A DNA stretch of 64,000 nucleotides from Nakamurella multipartita DSM 44233 (lineage in GTDB: Bacteria > Actinomycetota > Actinomycetes > Mycobacteriales > Nakamurellaceae): assembly GCF_000024365.1 (NCBI RefSeq), contig NC_013235.1, positions 496,001 to 560,000 of the forward strand, in the 5' to 3' direction. Positions 54,589 to 63,573 of the stretch are shown here, piece by piece. The notes below the pieces were generated by a model. The model saw nothing but the letters and a program-made list of their open reading frames with translations. It was not told the origin of the DNA and ran no database searches. A program made the position numbers and the translations under genes. How positions within the stretch are numbered: position 1 is the stretch's first letter; the number at the start of each line of letters is the position of its first letter.

Positions 54589-57500
54589 TCAGTCCAGGGC
54601 GCGCGCGCGGCGGGTGGCCTCGTCGACCCAGTACCGGTTGCCGCAGGCGGCGGCCAGGTCGGCGCCGGCGCGGTAGAACTGCCGGGCCGCCTCGCGGTCG
54701 CCCAGGACCCGGGCCAGGTCGCCGAGGACGGTGTCCACCGGACCGACCGCGTACGAGCCGCTGCCGCCGCCGCCCAGCTGCCCGCGATAGGCCAACAGGT
54801 CGGCGTAGACGCCGGCCGCCTCGACCGGGTCGGCCAGCGCGGCCACGATGATGCCCCGCATGGTCAGCAGCAGGCCATGGAAGAAGTCGCGGCGGACCGG
54901 CCGGATGCCCCGCCGGAACTCGATCGCCTCCGCCCGCCGCCCGGCGGCCAGCAACGGGATGGCGAACAGGTCGGCGATGACGTCGGGGGCCTGGGTGTCG
55001 ACCGAGGTGAGGGCGTCGGTGAACTCGGCCGCCCGGCCCTGGGTCATCCGCAGGGTCAGGAACGCCAGGGTGGTGATCCCGACCGCGTCCAGGGCGCCGC
55101 TGCCGCGCAGCGATTCGGCGCCGCGGGCGTAGTGCGCCTCGGACTCGTCCAGCCGGCCGGCGATGTGCGCGATGGCCCCCCGGTGCATGGACAGCAGGCC
55201 CAGCGCCTGACGCCACCGGTACCGGGCGACCAATTCCTCGATCTGGTCGACGTGCCCGGCCATCGTCCGGTGATCGCCGCGGATGCCCGCCGCGCGCACC
55301 GCCATGTAGTGCCCGATCAGCGCGAAGACCGCGAGCCCCGGTCGGCGGCCGATCTCCCGCAGCTCGTCGCCGATCCGAGCGGCCCGCTCGGCGTCGTGCT
55401 CGGGGCCGATGAAGCTGACCTTGGCGTGCAGGGCCAGGCCGAGCAGGACCGGATCGTCGAGCCGGCGGGCGATCGCCTCGGCCGCCTCGGCGTAGGGCAG
55501 CACCACCTCGGCCTCGTCCAGCTCACCGGCGAGCGCGCACAGCAGGCGGCACCGGGTCGCGTCGTCGGGTCGGGGATCGGTGCTGGCCAGGGCCCGCTTG
55601 ATGGTCGCCACCATCTCCTCGTCGACGACGCCGTAGGGCCGGTTGATCCACGGCGTGGGCAGGTCCCAGGCGGTCAGGCTGCGCACCAGCAGGTCGACCC
55701 GGCCGGCCCGGTCGGCCTCCCGGATCGCTCGGTTCCGGGTGGCCAACGCCCGGACCCCGGCGCCGGCGGCCAGCTGCGAGCGGGACAGCCGGCTCAGCAG
55801 CTCGATCCGTTCGGCCAGCCGCGAGTCCGGACCGGCACCAGGTCCGACAGCAGGTCCGGCAGCAGGTCCGGCACCGGCGGGGCCCTCGGGCACCCGGGCC
55901 AGGTCGGCCAGGGCCTGTTCGTACAGGTCGGCCGCAGTCTCGTGCGCGTACCGCGCGACGGCCATGTCCGCGGCCCGGACCCCGGCGTCCACCGCCCGCC
56001 GGGCCGTCGCCGGGGTGCCGGCGTGGTGGTAGTGGTGGGCCAGGGCGGCGGCGTCGTCCGGGTGCACGGCCGTCACCGCATCCGCGATCCGGCCGTGCCA
56101 GCGGCTGCGGCGCAACTGTGGCGCGTCCTCGTACAGGGTGTCGCGCACCAGCACATGCGCGAACCGGACCCGGCCGGGCGCCGGTTCGATCAGCAGGCCG
56201 GCCAGCACCCCGGCCTCCAGGGCGTCCAGCACGGTGTCCTCGTCGACCTCGGCGGCGTGCACGAGCACGTCGATGTCGACGTCGCGGCCGATCACGGCGG
56301 CCAGCCGCAGCACCGACACCGTCACCTCGGGCAGCCGGGCGAACCGCCGGCGCAGGACGTCCCGCACCCCTTCGGGGACCTTGGACACGGCGACCAGGCT
56401 GCCCTCGCTGCCCAGCAGCCGGGCGCTTTCGGCCAGGTAGAAGGGGTTGCCGGCGGTGCGTTCGACCAGGGCGGCCAGGGTCGCCGGGTCGGGCTGGGTG
56501 CCGGCCACCGACCGGATCAGCCGGGCCGCCTGGCGGGTGTCCAGCCCGGGCAGGGCCAGCCGGGTCGGCGGCAACGCGGCCAGGCCGGCCAGCGCGTCCC
56601 GCAGTCCCGGCTGCACCTCGGCCGGCCGGTAGGCGGCCACCATCAGCAGCGGCACCCCGGCGGTCTCGCTGGCCACGGTGTCCAGCAGGGCGACGGTCTC
56701 CGAGTCCCCGCGGTGCAGGTCGTCCAGCACGATCACCAGCGGGCCGGTGCGGGCGGCCGCGGTCAGGTACCCGACCAGGGCGCGGCCGAGCAGGAACCGG
56801 CCGAAGGACGCGTCGGATTCGGCGGCCGGGCGGGCGGTCTCGTCCAGCAGCGGGGCCAGGGCCGGCGCGAACGGGCCCGGGTCGACGTCGGCGGCCAACG
56901 CCCGCACCACCTCCACCCAGGCCCAGGCGGGTGGCGCTCCGGCCGATTCGGGGCATCGCCCGAGCACCAGCCGCCACCGGTCCGCGCGCAGTTCCTGGGC
57001 GACCCGCTCGATCAGCGCCGACTTGCCGGCCCCGGCCTCGCCGGCGACCAGCACCACCCGGCGGTCGGACCGGGTACGCGCGTCGTGGGCGACCGTGTGC
57101 AGGGTGTTCAACTCGTCCTCGCGACCGACGAACGACCCGTCCGTCGGGGCCGGTCCGGAGGCCTCGTCGGACGGCGCCGGCCGGGCCACGGTCGCGGTCG
57201 CTGAATCGGTGGTGGCGGTGGTGGTCGGGCTGGCGGTGCTGATCGGGACGGGAACCGGAGCCGCGGCCGGGGCGGGCCGGCTCAGTCGCTGGGCCAGCAC
57301 GTCGGCCTCGACCTCGAGCAGGGCCGCCCCGGGGTCCATGCCCAGTTCGTCGGCCAGGATGTCCCGGGCCCGGCGCAACGCGGCCAGGGCGTCCGCCTGC
57401 CGGCCGGTCAGGTACAGGCCCATCGCCAGCAGCCGCCACCCCTCCTCCCGCAGCGGGTACTCCCGGGTCAGCACCTCGGCGGCCAGCACGGCCTCGTCCG

Positions 57501-58041
57501 CGTCACCGGCGGTCAGCACCGCCTCGCACCAGCGTTCGCGGGCCACGATCCGCAGGCTTTCCAGCCGGCCGACCTCGGTGGCCGCCCAGGACTCGGTGCC
57601 GAACTCGGCATACGCCGGACCCCGCCACAGGTCCAACGCCTGCTGCAGCAGCGCCCGGGCCTGCGGTTGCCGGTCGGGCTCGGCGGCCTGCCGGACCAGG
57701 GCCTCGAACCGCCAGGCGTCGACCGCGTCGGGCGGCACCCGGATCGCGTACCCGGGCGGCTCGCTAACCAGGACCGTCGCCGGGGTGCGCGGCGCCCGAT
57801 CCGGTTCCAGGGCCCGTCGCAGATGCGAGACGTAGGCCTGCAGGGCGCCGATCGCCCGCGGCGGCGCCTCGCCGTTCCACAGGTCTTCGACCAGCCGGTC
57901 GACCGACACCACCTGGCCGCGAGCGACCAGTAACAGGGCCAGCACGCTGCGTTGCCGGGGACCGCCGAGGTCCGGCCGCAGGACTCCCGCCCCCGTGTCG
58001 ACGGAGGCGTCGAGTGCGCCGAGAACCCGCAGTCGCAACAT
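54589..58041 (-). CDS. SARP/BTAD transcription regulator with AAA/ATPase domain (AfsR-like)
   Basis: 1,150 aa from ATG 58041 (MLRLRVLGALDASVD). N-terminal OmpR-type winged helix (RSVLALLLVARGQVVSVDRL), BTAD TPR domain (RRALEPDRAP to LLEVEADVLAQRL), then an ATPase with Walker A VAGEAGAGKSALIERVAQEL near residue 335 and Walker B-like VIVLDDLHRGDSETV, and a long C-terminal TPR region. A GPAAGPAVGPGAGP repeat in the linker is coded by a 12-bp repetition. It is divergent from the hemerythrin gene. Such regulators often act on secondary metabolism or stress. Confidence 0.9.
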   Translation of the reverse strand: MLRLRVLGALDASVDTGAGVLRPDLGGPRQRSVLALLLVARGQVVSVDRLVEDLWNGEAPPRAIGALQAYVSHLRRALEPDRAPRTPATVLVSEPPGYAIRVPPDAVDAWRFEALVRQAAEPDRQPQARALLQQALDLWRGPAYAEFGTESWAATEVGRLESLRIVARERWCEAVLTAGDADEAVLAAEVLTREYPLREEGWRLLAMGLYLTGRQADALAALRRARDILADELGMDPGAALLEVEADVLAQRLSRPAPAAAPVPVPISTASPTTTATTDSATATVARPAPSDEASGPAPTDGSFVGREDELNTLHTVAHDARTRSDRRVVLVAGEAGAGKSALIERVAQELRADRWRLVLGRCPESAGAPPAWAWVEVVRALAADVDPGPFAPALAPLLDETARPAAESDASFGRFLLGRALVGYLTAAARTGPLVIVLDDLHRGDSETVALLDTVASETAGVPLLMVAAYRPAEVQPGLRDALAGLAALPPTRLALPGLDTRQAARLIRSVAGTQPDPATLAALVERTAGNPFYLAESARLLGSEGSLVAVSKVPEGVRDVLRRRFARLPEVTVSVLRLAAVIGRDVDIDVLVHAAEVDEDTVLDALEAGVLAGLLIEPAPGRVRFAHVLVRDTLYEDAPQLRRSRWHGRIADAVTAVHPDDAAALAHHYHHAGTPATARRAVDAGVRAADMAVARYAHETAADLYEQALADLARVPEGPAGAGPAAGPAVGPGAGPDSRLAERIELLSRLSRSQLAAGAGVRALATRNRAIREADRAGRVDLLVRSLTAWDLPTPWINRPYGVVDEEMVATIKRALASTDPRPDDATRCRLLCALAGELDEAEVVLPYAEAAEAIARRLDDPVLLGLALHAKVSFIGPEHDAERAARIGDELREIGRRPGLAVFALIGHYMAVRAAGIRGDHRTMAGHVDQIEELVARYRWRQALGLLSMHRGAIAHIAGRLDESEAHYARGAESLRGSGALDAVGITTLAFLTLRMTQGRAAEFTDALTSVDTQAPDVIADLFAIPLLAAGRRAEAIEFRRGIRPVRRDFFHGLLLTMRGIIVAALADPVEAAGVYADLLAYRGQLGGGGSGSYAVGPVDTVLGDLARVLGDREAARQFYRAGADLAAACGNRYWVDEATRRARALD

Positions 58042-58197
58042 CACGCAGGACTGTACCGGCGAGGCCCCTGGGGCCGGCCGGCCGCCGCTAGTCGGTGGCA
58101 AGCCGATCGCAATCACCGCCGGTGATCCTGGGCCGGTCCCGCCCTTCGCCGGGACCCACCGACCCGCCCGACCACCCGTCACCGACAGGAGCCCCTG

Positions 58198-58866
58198 ATG
58201 ACCGCCGCCACCAATGCCCGCCCGGACACCTTCGAGATGGTGTTCGTGCACAACGCCTTTCGCCAGCAGTTCGGGGCGATGCCCGGGCTCATCCGCGGGG
58301 TCGCCGACGGCGACCGGGACCGGGCGAGCGTCGTCGTCGGGTTCTTCACCGAGATGACCCGATCGCTGCACCACCACCACGAGGCCGAGGACGATCTGAT
58401 GTGGCCCCTGCTGCTGCAGCGGGCACCGATGGACTCGGCGCTGATCTTGCGGATGGAGGAGCAGCACGAGCGGATCGCCGAGCTCTACCGGTGCGCCGAA
58501 CGCAGCGCGGTCACCTTCGCGGAGCGGGCCGATCCGGTCAGCCGCGAGCAGTGGGCGGCCAACCTGGACGAGCTGATCGACGCGCTGACCGAGCACCTGC
58601 ACGACGAGGAGGTCGAGGTCCTGCCGCTGGTGGAGAAGGTGCTGACGGTGCCCGAGTGGGAGGCCCTGGGGGAGCGCGGTCGGGCCGGCATCCCCAAGGA
58701 CCGGCTGCTGGTGTTCCTCGGGTTCCTGTTGCAGGCCAACACCCCCGAGCACGGCCGGGACTTCCTGGGTCGGATGCCCCCGCCGGCCCGGCTGGCCTGG
58801 GCGGTGCTCGGCCGCCGGTCCTTCCGCAAGGAGTACCGGCGCGTCTACGGGGTCGACCCGTCCTGA
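58198..58866 (+). CDS. Hemerythrin-domain protein
   Basis: 222 aa four-helix hemerythrin cation-binding protein: VFVHNAFRQQFGAMPGLIRG, HHHHEAEDDLMWPLLL, MEEQHERIAELYR, HLHDEEVEVLPLVEK. The His and Glu/Asp iron ligands are present. It binds oxygen or nitric oxide through a di-iron centre. Divergent from the SARP gene with 156 bp between starts. Confidence 0.9.
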   Translation: MTAATNARPDTFEMVFVHNAFRQQFGAMPGLIRGVADGDRDRASVVVGFFTEMTRSLHHHHEAEDDLMWPLLLQRAPMDSALILRMEEQHERIAELYRCAERSAVTFAERADPVSREQWAANLDELIDALTEHLHDEEVEVLPLVEKVLTVPEWEALGERGRAGIPKDRLLVFLGFLLQANTPEHGRDFLGRMPPPARLAWAVLGRRSFRKEYRRVYGVDPS

Positions 58867-59021
58867 CCCACCCGATCGGAGCGCCGCGACTGCGCTGCGC
58901 AGTCGCGGCGGTGGGCCGCCCGGGGCATCCCGATCCCGATGCGGTGAACCGCGGTATCAGAACGGGGACCCATCCCTCCGATCCAGTGGTCGTCTGATCC
59001 GATGGTTCAACAGGGCGACCA

Positions 59022-59597
59022 TCAGCCCGGGTTGCTGTTCTCCTTCTGGGGGGAGAGAACAGCGGCCCGGGCTTCGCTGGCGGCCCGGTGCGTCGCGGTC
59101 AACTCGGTGTAGTGCCGGGCGTTCTCCTTCACCCCGGTCTGCTCCTGCTCGGTGAGCTCCCGGCGGACCTTGCCCGGCACGCCGGCGACGAGCGAGCCCG
59201 GTGGGATCTGCGCGCCCTCCAGGACGACCGCACCCGCGGCGACCATCGATCCGCGGCCGACGACGGCGCCGTTGAGCACCACCGCGCCCATGCCGATCAG
59301 GCAGTCGTCCTCGATCGTGCTGCCGTGCACCACCGCGGCGTGGCCGACGCTGACCCCCGAACCGATGGAGCAGGCGAAGCCGGGGTCGGCGTGCACCACC
59401 ACGCCGTCCTGCAGATTGCTGCCGGCCCCGATGGTGATGGTGCTGGTGTCGCCGCGGACGACCGCGCTGTAGAACACGCCGCTGCCCTCGCCGATCGTCA
59501 CCGCGCCGATCACCGCGGCGGTGGGCGCGATCCACGCGGAGTCGGCGACCTGCGGGGTCCGGCCGGGCAACGAGATCAACGGGGAATGGTCGGTCAT
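59022..59597 (-). CDS. Gamma-class carbonic anhydrase-like hexapeptide protein
   Basis: 191 aa left-handed beta-helix: TAAVIGAVTIGEGSGVFYSA, VVRGDTSTITIGAGSNLQDG, and zinc ligands in VVVHADPGF and VSVGHAAVVHGSTI (the three-His pattern of gamma carbonic anhydrases), then LIGMGAVVLNGAVV. ATG 59597 overlaps the SixA-like stop by one base, giving a two-gene operon. Activity on CO2 is likely but relatives bind other ligands. Confidence 0.9.
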   Translation of the reverse strand: MTDHSPLISLPGRTPQVADSAWIAPTAAVIGAVTIGEGSGVFYSAVVRGDTSTITIGAGSNLQDGVVVHADPGFACSIGSGVSVGHAAVVHGSTIEDDCLIGMGAVVLNGAVVGRGSMVAAGAVVLEGAQIPPGSLVAGVPGKVRRELTEQEQTGVKENARHYTELTATHRAASEARAAVLSPQKENSNPG

Positions 59598-60142
59598 CAG
59601 CTCTCCTGAGGGGCGGGGTGGTCGCGAGGGATCGTGACGGCGATCAGCCGGCCGCCCGCGGGCACGCCGGACCATGGTCCGTCCACGGTCAGCACGGCAA
59701 AAGCCGAGGTGGGGAACTTGCGGGCGAGCGCGGCCAGGGCCGGCCGGTCCGAGTCCGGGCCGGCCAGGTCCTCGGCGAGGTCGGGCAGGCCGGGGAAGTG
59801 ACCGACCACCAGCACGGTCGCGGCCGTCTCCGGGAGGGTGGCGATCAGGTCCAGCAACTCGTCGGACTCGGCGCCATAGATCTCGTCCCGGTACTCGACG
59901 GTGGTCCCGGCGTCCAGGCCGGATGCGGCCAGGGTCTGCCGGGTGCGCTCGGCCGTCGAACACAGCACCAGGTCGATCGCGGCCTCGCCGCGGTGGAGCA
60001 GGGTGCGGATGTGCTCGCCGGCCAGCGCCGCCTGCCGCCGGCCCCGGTCGGCCAGCGGCCGGGCATGGTCGGGCACGCCCGCCGGGTAGGCGGACTTGCC
60101 GTGCCGCAGCAGGATCAGGGTGCGTGGCGGTGGTGGGCTCAC
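59597..60142 (-). CDS. SixA-type histidine phosphatase
   Basis: 181 aa from GTG 60142. LILLRHGKSAYP contains the catalytic RHG, and TVLVVGHFPGLPDLAEDLAG holds the second His; CSTAERTRQTLAASG is the conserved middle. SixA removes phosphate from phospho-histidine proteins. A longer start upstream gives a poor N-terminus. Operon with the carbonic anhydrase. Confidence 0.88.
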   Translation of the reverse strand: MSPPPPRTLILLRHGKSAYPAGVPDHARPLADRGRRQAALAGEHIRTLLHRGEAAIDLVLCSTAERTRQTLAASGLDAGTTVEYRDEIYGAESDELLDLIATLPETAATVLVVGHFPGLPDLAEDLAGPDSDRPALAALARKFPTSAFAVLTVDGPWSGVPAGGRLIAVTIPRDHPAPQES

Positions 60143-60218
60143 CGGACCATCCAACCCTGGCCGCGGCGGCCCCACATCCTGAGCGGACCGGTATGCGTTG
60201 ACCCTAGGGTGACGTTTC

Positions 60219-61166
60219 ATGGCGACCGGGCAGAGCGAGATCACCCTTCGGTTCCTGGCGGCGCCCACGGACGTGGCGACGCTGGGCGGATCCATCCACG
60301 GCGGACGGGTGCTCGAGTGGATCGACAAGGCCGCCTACGCGCTGGCCGTCGGGTGGAGCGGCCACTACTGCGTCACCGCCTACGTCGGCGACATCCGGTT
60401 CACCCGGCCGATCGAGTCCGGCAACCTGGTCGAGGTCACGGCCCGGCTGATGCGCACCGGCCGCAGCAGCATGGACGTGCACGTCACGGTGTCCTCGGCC
60501 GATCCGCAGGACGCGGTCTACACCGAGGCGACCACCTGCGTCGTGGTGTTCGTGGCCGTGGACGCGCAGGGCCGTTCGACCGCGGTGCCGGCGTGGACAC
60601 CGGTCACCGAGCTGGACCACCGGCTGCTCTCGGACGCCCTGGAGCGGGTGACGGTCCGTCGCAACATCGAGAACGCGATGGCCGAACAGACATACACCAG
60701 CCAGGGCACGGCCCCGTCGATGACCCTGCGGTTCCTGGCCGCCCCGACCGACGTGAACTGGGGCGGCAAGGCCCACGGCGGCACCGTCATGCGCTGGATC
60801 GACGAGGCCGCGTACGCCGTCGCCGCCGGCTGGTGCAAGGGCGCGGCGATCGCCGCCTACTCCGGCGGGGTGCGGTTCTACCGGCCCATCCAGATCGGGC
60901 ATGTGGTCGAGCTCGAGGCCCGGCTGCTGCGGACCGGCCGCTCCAGCATGCACATCGCCGTCCTGGTGTCCTCGGGCTCGCCGATCACCGGCGAGATGCA
61001 GCTGACCACGCACTGCCTGACGATCTTCGTCGCCCTGGACGAGGCCGGAAAGGCCAAGCCGGTGCCGCGCTGGCGCCCGCAGAGCGCCGAGGACAAGGCA
61101 CTGGACGCGCACGCCCTGCACCTGGTCGAGCTGCGCCGGCAGATCCAGCCCACCGCCTTGGACTGA
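60219..61166 (+). CDS. Double hot-dog acyl-CoA thioesterase
   Basis: 315 aa made of two homologous hot-dog domains: TLRFLAAPTDVATLGGSIHG, GGRVLEWIDKAAYALAVGW, and later TLRFLAAPTDVNWGGKAHG, GGTVMRWIDEAAYAVAAGW. The near-identical openings mean an internal duplication. Asp in the WIDKAAY/WIDEAAY helices fits the active site of the YciA/acyl-CoA thioesterase family. It probably hydrolyses short- or medium-chain acyl-CoA. Confidence 0.92.
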   Translation: MATGQSEITLRFLAAPTDVATLGGSIHGGRVLEWIDKAAYALAVGWSGHYCVTAYVGDIRFTRPIESGNLVEVTARLMRTGRSSMDVHVTVSSADPQDAVYTEATTCVVVFVAVDAQGRSTAVPAWTPVTELDHRLLSDALERVTVRRNIENAMAEQTYTSQGTAPSMTLRFLAAPTDVNWGGKAHGGTVMRWIDEAAYAVAAGWCKGAAIAAYSGGVRFYRPIQIGHVVELEARLLRTGRSSMHIAVLVSSGSPITGEMQLTTHCLTIFVALDEAGKAKPVPRWRPQSAEDKALDAHALHLVELRRQIQPTALD

Positions 61167-61191
61167 ACCCGCATCGCTGGACCGGGTGCGG

Positions 61192-62442
61192 TCAGGCCGG
61201 GTCGGGATCGGGCGTGGGTCCGGAATTGGGCGCGGAATTGGGCGCGGAATCGCGCGCGGAATCGGGCGCCTCCTGCAGCTGCTCGCGGGTGTACCGGGCG
61301 ATCACCTGAACCACGGCCACCGCCGGGACGGCCAGGAACGCCCCGACGATGCCGAACAGGGTGCCGCCCAGGGCGACCACGGCGATGGTCACCGCGGCGT
61401 GGATGTTCATCGTCTTGCCGACCAGGATCGGCTGCATCACGTTGCCCTCGAGCTGCTGGACGACCAGCACGATCGCCAGCACGCCCACGGCGGTCCAGAT
61501 GCCGTTGGAGACCAGCGCGACCAGGACGGCGACCGACCCGGCGACGAACGCACCGACGATCGGCACGAACCCGCCGAAGAAGGTGAGCACCGCAATGGGC
61601 AGGGCGAACGGCACGCCGAGCAACCACACTCCGACGCCGATGAAGACGCCGTCGACCGCGGCGACCGCCGCCTGCGACCAGACGTACTGGCCCAGGGCGG
61701 TCCACACCCGGTCGGACAGCTCGGCGAAGTGGGTGCCGGCGGCGCGACCGATCCAGGTCCGCAGCCACGGCACGAACTTGGGGCCGTCCTTGAGGAAGAA
61801 GAAGCACAGCACCAGGGCCAGGACGAGGGTGATCACGGCCGAGCCGATGGCGGACAGGCTGCCCAGCACCACCCCGAGCACTTCCTGGCTGTTGCTCTGG
61901 ATCTCGGAAATGCCCTTGTCCAGCAGCCCGCCCAGCGCGTCCGGGCCCAGGTTGAACGGGGGACCGGCCAGCCAGCTCTGCAGGGTGGTCAGGCCGGCGG
62001 TGGCCCGATCGACCAGCTCGCCGGCCTGCGAGGTCACCTGGGGAGCCAGCACCGCGATCAACCCGCTGAAGATCACCAGCAGGCCGATCAGGGCCACGAT
62101 CGCGGCCAGGGCATTGGGCAGCTTGCGCCGCATGAACCGGACCGGCGGCCACAGGATGGTGGCCAGCAGCAGGCCGAGCAGGATCGGCAGGACCACACTC
62201 CAGAGCTGGCCCAGGATCCAGAACGCGGCGAACAACCCCACGCCGATGATCAGCAGGCGCAGCGTCCACTGCGAGTACTCCACGAGCCCGCGTTCCAACC
62301 GGCGCGCGGAGGCGGTGCTGACCGGTCCGGTGGGGCGATGACCGGCCAGGTCGTCGGCATCGGTACCGCCATCGGCACCGGTCCGGGAGTCGGGATCGGC
62401 GGCGACGGCCCGGCCTGCTCCCGGTGAGCGTCGTCCGAACAT
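61192..62442 (-). CDS. AI-2E family (YdiK/TqsA-type) membrane transporter
   Basis: 416 aa with about eight hydrophobic segments (LLIIGVGLFAAFWILGQLWS, VVLPILLGLLLATILWPP, ALAAIVALIGLLVIFSGLI and others) and the family loop VPWLRTWIGRAAGTHFAEL. ATG 62442. The N-terminus is polar and the C-terminus ends in a short Ser/Pro/Asn/Asp repeat coded by 12-bp units. Members export small molecules, in one case autoinducer-2; the substrate is unknown. Confidence 0.88.
   Translation of the reverse strand: MFGRRSPGAGRAVAADPDSRTGADGGTDADDLAGHRPTGPVSTASARRLERGLVEYSQWTLRLLIIGVGLFAAFWILGQLWSVVLPILLGLLLATILWPPVRFMRRKLPNALAAIVALIGLLVIFSGLIAVLAPQVTSQAGELVDRATAGLTTLQSWLAGPPFNLGPDALGGLLDKGISEIQSNSQEVLGVVLGSLSAIGSAVITLVLALVLCFFFLKDGPKFVPWLRTWIGRAAGTHFAELSDRVWTALGQYVWSQAAVAAVDGVFIGVGVWLLGVPFALPIAVLTFFGGFVPIVGAFVAGSVAVLVALVSNGIWTAVGVLAIVLVVQQLEGNVMQPILVGKTMNIHAAVTIAVVALGGTLFGIVGAFLAVPAVAVVQVIARYTREQLQEAPDSARDSAPNSAPNSGPTPDPDPA
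61222..61269. repeat. Four 12-bp tandem units in the 3' end of the AI-2E gene
   Basis: Units GGAATTGGGCGC, GGAATTGGGCGC, GGAATCGCGCGC and GGAATCGGGCGC follow without gaps. They code a hydrophilic tail with SAPN/SAPD/SARD repeats. Slippage of this kind changes tail length without shifting frame. Confidence 0.85.
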
Positions 62443-62609
62443 GGTGCCTCCCCTGCGGCCGGCCCGAACGGGCCGGCGTCGGGTTCATCTTTCCCTGCGG
62501 CCGGACCGGGCAACCGCCCGGACACCGGTCACGAAGTGGTCTCGGTCCGCTGGCGTACCGCCCCGGCCGGCCGCACAGTGGTCGCACACATTCAGCTCAG
62601 GGGGCACGG

Positions 62610-63548
62610 GTGGACGGGGAGCCGATCGGGGGGATCGCGGGCCGCCGGGCGGCCGTCGCGATCGCGGTGAGCCTGGGGGTGGTGTTGCTGGTCGCGGCGG
62701 CCGTGGTGCTGGTCACGGGCAACACCGGGGTCGCCGGTGAGGCGGTGGCCGCGCCGGTGTCCGAGCGGCCGCAGGCCGGTGACTGCCTGCTGGACGACCC
62801 GATCGGCGTGGTCTATGGCTCGCCGGGTGGCTCCAGCGAGTTGCCCGCCCTGCGAACCGCGGCCTGTGACGGGGCCCGGTACGGCGAAGTGGTCACCATC
62901 GGCGCCGGCACCGACCAGGACACCGCCGCCGACGACGGCACCCAGGACCAGTGCTGGAGTGCCGCCTACGGGTACCTGGGCGTCCCGGACCCGGTGACCA
63001 CGGACCTGGACCGGGTTCCGGTGGCCGATGTCTGGCCCCTGCTGATCGGCCCCGACGATCGGCAGCGGGCCGCCGGTCAGGTCTGGTCGGCGTGCGTGGT
63101 CCACCTGGCCCCCAGCAAGTCCGACGACGGGGTCACGATCGACCATTCCCTGCGCGGGGCCTGGGCCCGACCCGAGGACGCGCACCTGTTCTCGATGTGC
63201 CTGGTGGACGGCGACTCGCAGGATCCGATCAACTGCGCCTGGAGTCACGGCGCCGAGCAGATCAGCTATGCGTGGGGCGACTCGACCCAGACGCCGGAGA
63301 CGGCCACCGCGGCCTGCCGGGCCGATGCCGTCGATGCGCTCGGCTCGCCGGCCGCGCTGGACCGCGGCGACCTGGCCGTCTCGGTGGTCGCGTCCAGGTA
63401 CGACGACGGGGAGCTGGTCACCGGTCCCGAGGCGGCCAGCGCGGACGGCGATTACTTCCTGGACTGCCTGCTGGTGCCGGCCCGGGCCGGTCAGGAGCTG
63501 GTCGGTCCGCTGCGCGGGCTCGGCGAGGCGCCCGCTCCGCTGCGGTGA
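62610..63548 (+). CDS. Septum-formation family membrane-anchored protein
   Basis: 312 aa from GTG 62610. A single N-terminal anchor (VAIAVSLGVVLLVAAAVVLV) is followed by an external domain with the pattern ERPQAGDCL, AACDGARYGEVV, DQCWSAAYG, VWSACVVH, SMCLVDGDSQDP, TAACRADAV and DCLLVPA, giving conserved Cys pairs. This matches the septum formation (Septum_form) family of actinobacteria. Role in division is taken from the family name only. Confidence 0.8.
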   Translation: MDGEPIGGIAGRRAAVAIAVSLGVVLLVAAAVVLVTGNTGVAGEAVAAPVSERPQAGDCLLDDPIGVVYGSPGGSSELPALRTAACDGARYGEVVTIGAGTDQDTAADDGTQDQCWSAAYGYLGVPDPVTTDLDRVPVADVWPLLIGPDDRQRAAGQVWSACVVHLAPSKSDDGVTIDHSLRGAWARPEDAHLFSMCLVDGDSQDPINCAWSHGAEQISYAWGDSTQTPETATAACRADAVDALGSPAALDRGDLAVSVVASRYDDGELVTGPEAASADGDYFLDCLLVPARAGQELVGPLRGLGEAPAPLR

Positions 63549-63573
63549 GCACTGATGCGGTGAGCGGGCCTGC

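Noticed and set aside
54559-57204. A + strand frame of 881 codons
   Set aside because: Antisense to the SARP gene, with low-complexity Gly/Arg/Val/Gln composition and no domain.
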